A DNA stretch of 64,000 bases from Chelonoidis abingdonii (taxonomy: Eukaryota > Chordata > Testudines > Testudinidae). The translations under genes and the position numbers were made by a program. The notes beneath the pieces were generated by a model. It was not told where the DNA came from, made no database searches, and saw nothing but the letters and a program-made list of their open reading frames with translations. Location of the stretch: positions 10,577,919 to 10,641,918 of the forward strand of contig NC_133778.1 in NCBI RefSeq assembly GCF_003597395.2, in the 5' to 3' direction. Shown piece by piece: positions 37,901 through 47,174 of the stretch (within the stretch, counting starts at the first letter, position 1; the number at the start of each line of letters is the position of its first letter).

Positions 37901-40900
37901 GCTAGATGCAGCCGACTCAGCAGCCAGGATTCTGGCCTCGGGTGTTGCCATGAGACGCATCTCATGGCTGCAGGTTTCCAACCTCCCACTGGAGCTGCAG
38001 TATACCATCCAGGACTTGCCGTTTGATGGTAGAGGTCTTTTCTTGGAAAAGACTGACCCTAGACTGCAAAGCCTGAAGGACAATAGGGTCATAATGCGTT
38101 CTCTAGGCATGCATATGCCGGTGACTCAATGCAGGCCTTTCCATCCCCAGCCTCACTGCCCGTACTTTGTGCCTAGACACAGACAAGACTTTGGCAGGTG
38201 GCAAGGACGAGGTGGGCGTAGATGCCAGTCAGGACCCCAAGGGACCAAAACCAAGGTCCCTCAAAACCACCAGCGGGACCTAAGTCCAACTTTTGAAGGT
38301 GTGCCCGAGGACGGCGTACCAGTTATAGGCCAGGATCCTTTTCCTCCCTTCTCCAACCGTCTCTCCTACTTCCTCCCAGCGTGGTCCCAGTTAGCCTCAG
38401 ATCTCTGGGTCCTATGCATGGTGAAATATGGATACCACCTCCAATTTGTTTTAACCCCGCCCTCCCAACCTCCAACCTCGTCCTTCTTCAGGGACCCCTC
38501 TCACGAGCAATTCCTCTTGCAAGAGGTGCGGACGCTCCTCGCCATGGGAGCAATAAAGGAGGTACCAAAGGATGAAAAGGCAAGGGGTTTTACTCCCATT
38601 ATTTCCTAATCCCCAAGTTGAAGGGAGGTCTCAGACCTATTCTAGACCTGCGAGGACTCAACCAGTTTATGACAAAGTTGAAGTTCCGCGTGGTATCCCT
38701 GGGGACCATTATCCCATCCTTGGACCCTGGAGACTGGTATGCTGCCCTCGATATGAAGGACGCATACTTTCACATCGCCATTTTTCCTCCGCACAAGAGG
38801 TACCTTTGCTTCGTAGCCGACTGTCAGCACTTCCAGTTTACGGTCCTGCCCTTTGGCCTTTCTACGGCCCCAAGGGTATTTACAAAGTGTATGGCTGTAG
38901 TTGCTGCATATCTCCGCCGACGTCGGATACACGTATTTCCGTATCTGGACGATTGGCTCATCCGAGGAGCCTCTGAGACACAAGTCACCCAGCATGTGGG
39001 CATCATCAGGGGCCTATTCACACGTCTAGGCCTGATGATCAATATGGAGAAAGCCACTCTGGTTCCCACGCAGAGGTTAGACTTCACAGGAGCTACCCTG
39101 GACTCCAATCTAGCCAAGGCTTGCTTACCACAGCCGCGGTTTCAGGCAATGGCAGCAATCATCTGAGGTCTACGGAATTTCCCGATGACCTCGGCTTGCA
39201 CTTGTCTCGGTCTCCTAGGTCACATGGCTGCCTGCATGTTCGTGACCAAATACACCAGACTCCGCCTCCGTCCTCTCCAAACTTGGTTCAACTCGGTATA
39301 CTGCCTGGGCAGGGACCCAATAGACATGATAGTCACCATTCCCCCGAGCACTCTAGGCTCCCCAGACTGGTGGCTGACTCCCTCCCTGGTGTGTGCAGGG
39401 CTACTGTTCCATCCGCCTAAACCCTCAATGTCCCTGACGACAGACACGTCATCTCTCGGCTGGGGCACTCACCTCAGACGCCTTCGTACTCAAGGCCTCT
39501 GGTCATCTCAGGAACTGGAGCTACACATAAATGTCCGAGAGCTGAAAGCAGTCCGCCTGGCGTGCCAGGCATTCCAGCAACATCTACAAGGCCGTTGTGT
39601 CTCAGTGTTTATAGACAACACAATGGCCAAGTATTATATAATACATAAACAAACAGGGAGGACTCGATCTTCCCACCTTTGTCAGGAGACCATCCGACTC
39701 TGGGACTTTGCATAGCCCACTCGATAGACCTGGTAGCGTCCTTTCTCCCAGGGGTTCACGAACACTCTGGCGGATCAACTGAGCAGGTCCTTCCTGTGCC
39801 ACGAATGGTCGATACGCCGGATGTTATTCATTCGGTGTCTTCTCCAGAGGTGGGGGTTTCCCCTCATAGACCTGTTCGCCTCTTGCACGAACAGGAAGTG
39901 CCAAGCGTTCTGCTCCTTCCAGGGTCTTTCACCAGGGTCGATCTCGGACGCATTCCTAATGCCGTGGAAGGCTGCTCTATGCCTTCCCACCGTTCCCGCT
40001 GGTTCACAAGGTCCTACTAAAACTCCGCAGGGACAGACCACACCTAATCATGATCGCTCCAGCATGGCCCAGGCAACACTGGTACACCATGCTGCTAGAC
40101 CTGTTGATAGCCAACCCAATTACCCTGCCACTCCACCCAGACCTCATAACTCAGGACCACAGCAGTCTTCGCCACCCAGACCTGCAGGCCCTTCACCTCA
40201 CGCGTGGCTGCTGCATGGCTAAACCAGTCAGAGTTACGTTGCTCTGCTTCGGTACAACAAGTACTCCTGGGTAGCAGGAAGCCTTCCACTCGGTCAACAT
40301 ATCTGGCCAAGTGGAAGCGTTTCTCCTGTTTGTGCGGAATGCAGAATGTTACTCCCACTGAGGTCTCGATCCCTACCATATTGGACTACCTCTGGTCTCT
40401 TAAGCAGCAAGGCCTGGCGGTATCTTCACTGAGGGTGCACTTGGCGGCCATCTCTACCTTCCACCCAGGGGAGAGTGGCCGCTCAGTATTCTCGCACCCT
40501 ATAGTTACTAGATTTCTCAAGGGCCTGGAATGCCTATACTCCCAAGTACGCTGCCCTGCCCCTACCTGGGACCTCAGCCTAGTCCTAAATAGACTTATGT
40601 TGCCACCATTCGAGCCGTTGGCAACTTGCTCGCTGCTATACCTGTCCTGGAAGACAGTTTTTCTCATAGCCATTACATCGGCCAGACGAGTCTCTGAGCT
40701 TCGTGCGCTCACAGTGGACCCACCGTATACCGTCTTTCACAAGGACAAGGTGCAGTTGCGACCACATCCAGCGTTCCTCCCTAAAGTGGTATCGGCCTTC
40801 CACACCAATCAGGACATCTGCCTTCCAGTCTTCTTCCCGAAGCCGCACTCATCTTGACGGGAACAACAATTGCATTCCCTAGATGTCCGTAGGGTGCTCG

Positions 40901-43900
40901 CATTTTATATTGAACGGACGAAGCCCTTTCGTAAATCGCCCCAACTCTTCATTGCAGTGGCTGACCAAAGGAAGGGCCTACCTATCTCCTCCCAGAGGAT
41001 CTCCTCTTGGGTGACGGCGTGCATCCGCACTTGCTATGACTTGGCTCATGTTCCCTTGGACCATCTCACTGCACATTCTACCAGAGCTCAGGCTTCATCT
41101 GCTGCCTTCCTGGCTCATGTACCAATCCAGGAAATATGTCGCGCAGCTATCTGGTCCTAGGTCCACACTTTTGTTTCGCATTATGCTCTGGTTCAACAGT
41201 CTAGAGATGATGCAGCCTTTGGCTCAGCAGTTTTGCATTCTGCCACATCTCACTCCGACCCCACCACCTAGGTAAGGCTTGGGAATCACCTAACTGGAAT
41301 GGATATGAGCAATCACTCGAAGAAGAAAAGACGGTTACTCACCATTGTAACTGTTGTTCTTCGAGATGTGTTGCCTATATTCATTCCAAACCCGCCCTCC
41401 TTCCCCACTGTCGAAGTAGCCAGCAAGAAGGAACTGAAGGGTGGCTGGGTCAGCAGGGGTATGTATCTGGTGCCATAGCGGCGCCACTCCAGGGGGCGCC
41501 CAGCCGACCCACCGAGTGTTGCTAGGGTAAAAAGTCTTCCAATGAATGTGCAGGTGGCGGGCGCACACCTAACTGGAATGGATATGAGCAACATATCTCG
41601 AAGAACAACAGTTACAAAGGTGAGTAACCGTCTTTTCTGATATGAGAGATTTACCAGCTTTCTGAACTAATTCAGTCTCAGGACACCTAGACTGCAGAAA
41701 GCCCGGGACAATATACAGGACACCATCCTGCACTGGCCCCATTGGACGGGAATGGAGGTGATGATCCTGTATAGATTTGTTCCCACTAACATGTGATGAA
41801 AGTTCATCTTGTGTGTTTGCCATATGTACTCACCATCTTCTTGGCTGCGTGGAATTTTTGGAGCCAGCTAGTCAGCCTCCCGGAGCGTTGATGGTTGTCA
41901 GGCTGATGTGTGGTCTGAAAAGAAAATTAATACATGAAGCAGAGTAGAGCACATGAGTAGAGATTTCAGGAACAGTGGCTGAGCCTCCTTCCTCTTGGTA
42001 CAAGCCCGAGGCACAAATTGGTTTGATTGAGTTTATCTCGTTCTTTAGACATGTGGATTCCATGTTAACCTTCTGTGTTCTATTAATAATACCAAGCATT
42101 TGTATGGTATTTTTCAACTTCAGAAGTTCTTGAAGCATTAACTAAGGGCTTTACTGAGATCTGTGGGAATAGCTCTGTGTAGGGGGAGGAATGCCTTGTG
42201 CTGCCCAGAAGAGCTCTGGGAGGAACTCCACCTAATAGAAACAACATGCCCTGGAGCTGAGTGGGGTGCAGCATACTCCCCCAGTTTATGCAGCCTTCCA
42301 TGGGTCTGTCTTCTCCTGGCTCCTCCCCACTTCCACTGCGATGTTCTGGGGGGCACATGGAAACAACAGTAGCTGTGCTATAGAGTACAGTGTCTGCAGT
42401 GATACCAGACTACACCCCAGGAGCCAAACGTGGGGACATACCCACTTGCACAGTAGCAGAGCAGTTGGGCATCATCTGTCCCTAACTAGTTAATCAAGTT
42501 AATTAGATAATTAGATTATGTATATGAGCAAGGCACACAGCAGCTACGTAATCCAGATACTTTCATTGTTATACAGGGGAGTGCAAACCAAAGTCCCCAA
42601 TTACTGGCACAAGGATTACTAGATCCTGGATCCACTTAAGAAATTAGTGCTGTTGGGAGTTCAATAGACAACTCCCAGCCCCACTGTGGCAAGAGACATT
42701 TGCAATCCAATACTCACGCAGTTCTTCAAGTCCTCTCTGATGTGCCTCAGGATTTCTAATGGCCTCCCAAGCGGCTCGGACAGATTGGGATCCCTAATGT
42801 TTTCCAGCACGTCAATAACGAGGTGCAGCTCCTCCTTTACCAGGATCACTCTGTCGTGCACCTAGGGAGAGAATGTGCAGGTAAAACTGTGTGTCCAGGG
42901 GAGTGGCAGACACAGAGATATCTATGTTCACAGCAGGTAGGANCACTGGCCCCATTGGACGGGAATGGAGGTGATGATCCTGTATAGATTTGTTCCCACT
43001 AACATGTGATGAAAGTTCATCTTGTGTGTTTGCCATATGTACTCACCATCTTCTTGGCTGCGTGGAATTTTTGGAGCCAGCTAGTCAGCCTCCCGGAGCG
43101 TTGATGGTTGTCAGGCTGATGTGTGGTCTGAAAAGAAAATTAATACATGAAGCAGAGTAGAGCACATGAGTAGAGATTTCAGGAACAGTGGCTGAGCCTC
43201 CTTCCTCTTGGTACAAGCCCGAGGCACAAATTGGTTTGATTGAGTTTATCTCGTTCTTTAGACATGTGGATTCCATGTTAACCTTCTGTGTTCTATTAAT
43301 AATACCAAGCATTTGTATGGTATTTTTCAACTTCAGAAGTTCTTGAAGCATTAACTAAGGGCTTTACTGAGATCTGTGGGAATAGCTCTGTGTAGGGGGA
43401 GGAATGCCTTGTGCTGCCCAGAAGAGCTCTGGGAGGAACTCCACCTAATAGAAACAACATGCCCTGGAGCTGAGTGGGGTGCAGCATACTCCCCCAGTTT
43501 ATGCAGCCTTCCATGGGTCTGTCTTCTCCTGGCTCCTCCCCACTTCCACTGCGATGTTCTGGGGGGCACATGGAAACAACAGTAGCTGTGCTATAGAGTA
43601 CAGTGTCTGCAGTGATACCAGACTACACCCCAGGAGCCAAACGTGGGGACATACCCACTTGCACAGTAGCAGAGCAGTTGGGCATCATCTGTCCCTAACT
43701 AGTTAATCAAGTTAATTAGATAATTAGATTATGTATATGAGCAAGGCACACAGCAGCTACGTAATCCAGATACTTTCATTGTTATACAGGGGAGTGCAAA
43801 CCAAAGTCCCCAATTACTGGCACAAGGATTACTAGATCCTGGATCCACTTAAGAAATTAGTGCTGTTGGGAGTTCAATAGACAACTCCCAGCCCCACTGT

Positions 43901-46444
43901 GGCAAGAGACATTTGCAATCCAATACTCACGCAGTTCTTCAAGTCCTCTCTGATGTGCCTCAGGATTTCTAATGGCCTCCCAAGCGGCTCGGACAGATTG
44001 GGATCCCTAATGTTTTCCAGCACGTCAATAACGAGGTGCAGCTCCTCCTTTACCAGGATCACTCTGTCGTGCACCTAGGGAGAGAATGTGCAGGTAAAAC
44101 TGTGTGTCCAGGGGAGTGGCAGACACAGAGATATCTATGTTCACAGCAGGTAGGAGTGGCTTGCTTAAGGAGACTTTCCAAATCCATGGCCAATGGGAAG
44201 AGTCCTAAGACGCAGGGGAGGTGTGAATCCACTCTGTACACAGAGCCTGCAAGTCATGAACCTTTGGACTCTGTTACTCACACCTTCCTTCCTTGGAATC
44301 CAACAACATTTTGTGCTTCAGATCCATCTCAAACCTTTTTTATGTTACAAAAGTCTGAAGACATATTTGGGCAGTGCAAGCATTTTTTTTTTTTTTTTGC
44401 TGGTGATTTGGAGAACGGTTTCTGGATCTTCAAAGTGGCTGTACATAGGTGTGGATATGGTTTTAGGGAACTAAAATATTCTCTCATGGGAAACCAAAAT
44501 ACAGAAACTGAGGATTTCCTGCCACACGACCTGGAGCTGCTTATGTGAGGGAGGTTAACCAAGTTCAGACTCAAAATAGATGATAAAGACACTTGTGGAA
44601 GAGTTGGAAGTGACAAAGCCTTTGGTTTGTTGAGCCCTGAGGATAAGGTTAGTATCATGCCTTGTATTAAAAGGAAACAGTAATTTCAATTTGTCAGGGC
44701 CAAGCTAGAGATGTTGAGATGTAAATTGTTTCCTAGCTCAATTATTTGATACCATCTGAAGCCAGACAAGATATTGTTCTGTCTCCTGCCCCTGTTTTTC
44801 AGTGCCTTGCCTTATCATGTGCTAAATATTGTGCTGCAATATTTAAGCTGGTTCACAGTATCAATGTTTGTCTGGCTTCTCAGCCCTAAGGATATACAAA
44901 ATATTGAAATAAAAAAAGGGCCAGATTCCAAGCTCAGATGACTCTTGTGTCATTTGGGAACAAATTCCCTGTCCATATTATTCTGAATCTACAAAAGGAT
45001 CACCTGAAATCAGAATATAGCTTGGAAAGAGACAGTACTGCAACTTTGGAAAGAAGCAAGTGCTATTTTGTAAACTCGTCTCTCTTGGCAGAGGTCTTGC
45101 TTACCGACAGCTCTTTGACTTCCCAGTTCCGGTGGAAAATCTTGGTGTTGCATTTTCGGTCTGATAACAGCATGATGTCCTCCTGGAGGCACAAAATGAG
45201 AACACAGGGAAATGTGTAAAGGAAGCAAAGCAGGGGAGAAAGTGTCAAATTCTGCCCTCAGTTACATCATATAACCCCACTGAGACAAGCAAAGGGGAAA
45301 AATCCTGGCAGAATTTGACTCAACACCTTGATCCCCTAACAATGCTGCTGTCCTAGAGTCCTGGCTCTTTCCAAGAAGGTGCCAAAGACAGGACAGACGT
45401 CAATAACACACTCTTGTCATATTGCTTTGCTGGTTTCAGGTTATGAACTGCATTTGTGCAGGAGTTTAACTGAGAACCCGGCATCGTTTAACTCTTGACA
45501 AGGAGGATAACTTGAGCACTAAGCTGAGAGGCGCACTTCTTCAGCTTCAGCATTAGTTAACATGGAATGTTTGCACGACTTAAATATAAGTGACTTGATC
45601 TCTCTAGTGCTGCTTGATGGCATGACATAAATTTGGAGTCCTCAGATTGTCTGTTTAAGGGACCAGACTCAGTTTCTTTGGAAGGGAAAGACCACAGATA
45701 GTGAAAACCTGGGTCTCATTCTCTAGGTTTGATGATAAGTCAGGACAGAGTTTGAACCCCTTTCAGAACTTTTTGAGATTTAAGATTAAGGACGACTGAC
45801 TCTATAAGAAATCCGAGCTGGCCAGGCCCTAGCCTCCTTAGCCTGACTCGGATCAGGAACACCCACTTAGACAGATTGTCTCTTCTTTCTCTCCTAGCTC
45901 CTTTCTAATAGTAAGAATCCCATTCTTTCCCTGCTATTGTCTAATCTGTGATTCTGCCTTCGATCAGTTTCCACCTTCCTGCCCTGTCCATGACTCTCTC
46001 CACATCTATGATCCCCATTCCCCAAATATCTGAACTGTTGCTGGAGCTGAACATTCTGAGCTTTGCCCTTTAACTAAGACTGGGTGAGGGATCACCAACA
46101 AAGAAGATCCAGATAGAGAGACTTCCCTCTATTTTAGCTGCAACTCTATACCCCATTTTTCCTAAGCATTTGCCTCCCACCTTATTTCAGCTGCCCATGG
46201 TAATATGCGGAGAAGGCAGCTGCTGAAACTACAGCCTAGCGCTCACATTACCATTATTGCCCTACTTGTGTGTCTTCTTTGCACTTACAAATCTGTCCTT
46301 GACATTCTTGAAGGTCTCCAGTTCCCGGGGTGGCAGGGACTTGTATTTTGAGAGGTGGCACTTCTTCATCGGAGCACCTCTGCGAAAGGCCTCTGGAGAC
46401 ATTGTCCATAGGGTCAAGACCAGGAGCAGTTTGCAACCCACCAT
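34835..46444 (-). CDS. IFNL: interferon lambda (type III interferon), intact five-exon copy
   Basis: Coding exons 46444-46289 (52 codons), 45182-45105 (26), 44074-43931 (48, repeated at 42861-42718), 41914-41834 (27, repeated at 43127-43047) and 34933-34838 (32) with stop TAA at 34837-34835. All junctions are phase 0 with GT/AG. The resulting protein is 185 residues, near the family's roughly 190-200. It starts with a hydrophobic signal (LLLVLTLWTM), then KKCHLSKYKSLPPRELETF, which mirrors the mammalian GCHIGRFKSLSPQEL helix A. Further matches are FHRNWEVKEL, LTSWLQKFHAAKK and TPGCLEASVVLNLFRLLNED. Cysteines fall at the family positions (CHL, RKC, LKNC, PGC, LKC, ESC). The family product is a secreted antiviral cytokine acting through IFNLR1/IL10RB. 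Type I IFN is unlikely because amniote type I genes lack introns. The numbered paralogue name cannot be decided. Confidence 0.92.
35092..35362. mobile_element. MITE with long terminal inverted repeats, IFNL intron 4
   Basis: GTGTCTACAGGGACATCTAG at the left is matched inverted by CTGGATGTCTCTGTGTAGAC at the right. The inverted repeat is about 45 bp and continues through TGAATTAACT. Inserted about 160 bp upstream of exon 5. Confidence 0.7.
36223..38609 (+). pseudogene. DIRS gag-like region (frameshifted)
   Basis: 36223-36939 encodes an N-terminal part with CSACRKLMPTGDPHDSCLKC and CHICKAF, a Cys/His finger array seen in vertebrate DIRS Gag, followed by Pro/Ser-rich sequence. From 36894 the open frame shifts and runs to 38609, with the conserved-looking block DLRAHQDLLRRVALNMNLHV and later RNA-binding-like Arg/Gly residues. 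The frame change around 36894-36939 is probably decay. The assignment rests on position and motifs, not on a search. Confidence 0.65.
38618..39166 (+). pseudogene. DIRS reverse transcriptase fragment
   Basis: 182 codons with LDMKDAYFHI (residues 44-53), LPFGLSTAPRVF and FPYLDDWLI, the YLDD catalytic box at residues 109-112 and the W after it typical of DIRS. It is separated from the upstream frame by a frameshift and ends at a TGA where the domain should continue. Confidence 0.85.
39185..39715 (+). pseudogene. DIRS RNase H region
   Basis: Follows the reverse transcriptase after one stop. LTTDTSSLGWGTHL, NVRELKAVRLACQAF and VSVFIDNTMA give the Asp, Glu and Asp residues expected of RNase H. 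Ends at TAG (39713-39715). Further frameshifted sequence to about 40200 reads PLIDLFASCTNRKCQAF, also typical of the DIRS pol C-terminus. Confidence 0.8.
40204..41235 (+). pseudogene. DIRS tyrosine recombinase region
   Basis: 40204-40857 includes ITSARRVSELRAL, the first catalytic Arg region. After a TGA, 40870-41160 has TAHSTRAQASSAAFLAHVPI, the HxxR box. A TAG then precedes HTFVSHYAL, whose Tyr is the likely nucleophile. Two stops inside the domain mean the copy cannot make the full enzyme. Confidence 0.75.
41834..41914 (-). CDS. IFNL: IFNL coding exon 4
   Basis: 81 nt, acceptor CTTTTCAG, donor GTGAGT, phase 0. Encodes TTHQPDNHQRSGRLTSWLQK then FHAAKKM, matching the basic RGRLHHWLHRLQEAPKKE segment of mammalian IFN-lambda. 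Its downstream intron is about 6.9 kb and holds the DIRS element. Confidence 0.9.
42718..42861 (-). CDS. IFNL: IFNL exon 3, second copy inside duplicated block
   Basis: Base-for-base repeat of 43931-44074, offset 1,213. Open, with both splice sites. Likely an assembly duplicate rather than a further exon, because the two block copies appear identical and meet at a single N. Confidence 0.5.
43047..43127 (-). CDS. IFNL: IFNL exon 4, second copy inside duplicated block
   Basis: Identical in sequence to 41834-41914. It lies between the two exon-3 copies because of the 1,212-bp duplication, and is probably not a separate exon in the animal (see the duplication entry). If real, splicing in both copies would keep the frame. 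Confidence 0.5.
43931..44074 (-). CDS. IFNL: IFNL coding exon 3
   Basis: 144 nt, acceptor CCCTAG, donor GTGAGT, phase 0. Encodes VHDRVILVKEELHLVIDVLE to HIREDLKNC, equivalent to the VRERPVALEAELALTLKVLE helix region of human IFN-lambda. An identical copy lies at 42718-42861 within the duplicated block. Confidence 0.9.
44156..46288. other. IFNL introns 1 and 2
   Basis: Apart from exon 2 (45105-45182), nothing coding is recognised. A T-run at about 44382-44398 is the only simple repeat of note. Confidence 0.4.
45105..45182 (-). CDS. IFNL: IFNL coding exon 2
   Basis: 78 nt between a CCTCCAG acceptor and a GTAAGC donor, phase 0. Encodes EDIMLLSDRKCNTKIFHRNW then EVKELS, corresponding to the mammalian exon with the KC..R.FPR.WDLR.LQ pattern. 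Confidence 0.9.
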
Positions 46445-46449
46445 TTTTC
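46289..46449 (-). CDS. IFNL: IFNL exon with signal peptide and helix A
   Basis: Acceptor ends CAACAG, five untranslated bases, then ATG at 46444. Encodes MVGCKLLLVLTLWTM (signal peptide) and the CHLSKYKSLPPREL helix, ending at a GTAAGT donor. If the upstream non-coding exon is spliced on, an ATG near its end would be in frame and add five residues (MLQGK). I kept the internal ATG because the second copy lacks that upstream ATG. Confidence 0.9.
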
Positions 46450-46819
46450 CTGTTGAATCAGAAAGGGGAATTCCACACATCACTCCATTTCCATGTTATG
46501 AGGAGTATAAACTGTACTGTTAACAGTCTGACAAAGTGGGGGAAGAAGGGGTGCAGGAAGGTGAGGGCTACAATCAAATATATACATTGGTGGGTTGACC
46601 CCAAAGATCACAGTTGAGCAAACTCAACTCTTCCACTCACAAATGTTTTCAGATCAGGCCTCTTAATTTACAGCCCCCAGCACTAATAATAGAAACTAAA
46701 CTGGCCAGATACTTAGAGGGATGGATAATGTTTGGGCCTCACTCTTCAGAGTAGATCACAGCAGATCAGTCTAGTAAGCTCAGATGCTAGACAGGAACCC
46801 CAGACTTAGTGGCACGTAC

Positions 46820-46900
46820 CTTGGAGCATGTTTGCTGGGAAATCGCTTTAGTCCCCTCTTCTTCCTCAGGGTTGCTTGGCCTCCCTCGGGTCTGTGAATG
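46820..46900 (-). other. IFNL: IFNL 5' non-coding exon (start approximate)
   Basis: Downstream of the TATA box, a transcript from about 46900 would reach a good GTACGT donor at 46819. The acceptor at 46450-46451 pairs with it. Sequence near the donor (CCCAGCAAA...) is repeated in the second IFNL copy next to a GTAAGG donor, supporting a conserved 5' exon. The transcription start is inferred from TATA spacing only. Confidence 0.55.
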
Positions 46901-46926
46901 TTGCCTCTCCTTTCCATTGCTCTTGC

Positions 46927-46933
46927 TTTTATA
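46927..46933 (-). promoter_or_regulatory. TATA box of IFNL
   Basis: TATAAAA followed by GC on the minus strand, roughly 105 bp upstream of the non-coding exon's donor. The second copy carries the same motif at 56014-56020. Confidence 0.7.
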
Positions 46934-47026
46934 CTCTCTAGGAAAAAATAAAATGAAATCTTGTTTTCCGTTAGTCAAAAGAGAAAAACCCGCACGTTAG
47001 CGTCGCTGCTTGATCAATGGAAACTG

Positions 47027-47036
47027 GAAAGTGAAA
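47027..47036. promoter_or_regulatory. IRF/ISRE site of IFNL promoter
   Basis: GAAAGTGAAA, a perfect GAAANNGAAA IRF core, extended as GGAAACTGGAAAGTGAAAGT. It resembles PRDI/PRDIII of interferon genes and lies about 95 bp upstream of the TATA box. Confidence 0.7.
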
Positions 47037-47092
47037 GTACGGCAGGTGCGTCTAGCTCGTAACCCTCTGCCCTCCTGCCACTGCCACTGACA

Positions 47093-47101
47093 GGGATTCC
47101 C
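47093..47101. promoter_or_regulatory. NF-kB-like site of IFNL promoter
   Basis: GGGATTCCC, a symmetric kB-like motif 57 bp beyond the IRF site. An ATF/CRE-like TGACATCA follows at 47121-47128. The second copy has GGGATTTCC at the equivalent place. Confidence 0.55.
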
Positions 47102-47174
47102 AGGTGAGGGAACTTCTGCATGACATCATGACCAAATGATGCAAGGTTTCCTTGCCTAGAGTAGGCAAGTTCTG

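Larger units (their letters stand above)
35883..41638 (+). mobile_element. DIRS-like tyrosine-recombinase retrotransposon, degenerate
   Basis: Inserted antisense in IFNL intron 4. It has inverted terminal repeats: 35883-36065 matches the reverse complement of 41408-41638 over about 180 bp. An internal complementary region near 41290-41340 matches both outer ends joined together, which is the hallmark of DIRS. Both outer ends share TTTCT (35883-35887, 41634-41638) and no target duplication is seen, as expected for recombinase-mediated insertion. Order of parts: Gag with CxxC fingers, DIRS-type reverse transcriptase, RNase H, tyrosine recombinase. Frameshifts near 36900 and 38600 and stops near 39164, 39713, 40855 and 41158 make it non-functional. 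Confidence 0.88.
41731..44155. repeat. 1,212-bp direct duplication joined by one N (IFNL exons 3-4)
   Basis: 41731-42942 and 42944-44155 read the same throughout, exons and introns alike, with offset 1,213 and a lone N at 42943. Absence of any difference I can see in intronic sequence, plus an N exactly at the junction, points to false duplication during gap closure or haplotype merging rather than a genomic event. Confidence 0.85.

Noticed and set aside
42083..42493. Open frames of 69-91 codons, repeated at 43296-43706
   Set aside because: They lie in IFNL intron 3 and occur twice only because of the duplicated block.
42718..42861. A third interferon gene suggested by the extra exon 3
   Set aside because: The copy appears identical to 43931-44074, introns included, and adjoins an N; assembly duplication explains it better.
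46787..46978. 63-codon minus-strand frame (MTNGKQDF...) as a gene
   Set aside because: It covers the TATA box and the 5' non-coding exon of IFNL; better explained as promoter and leader sequence.
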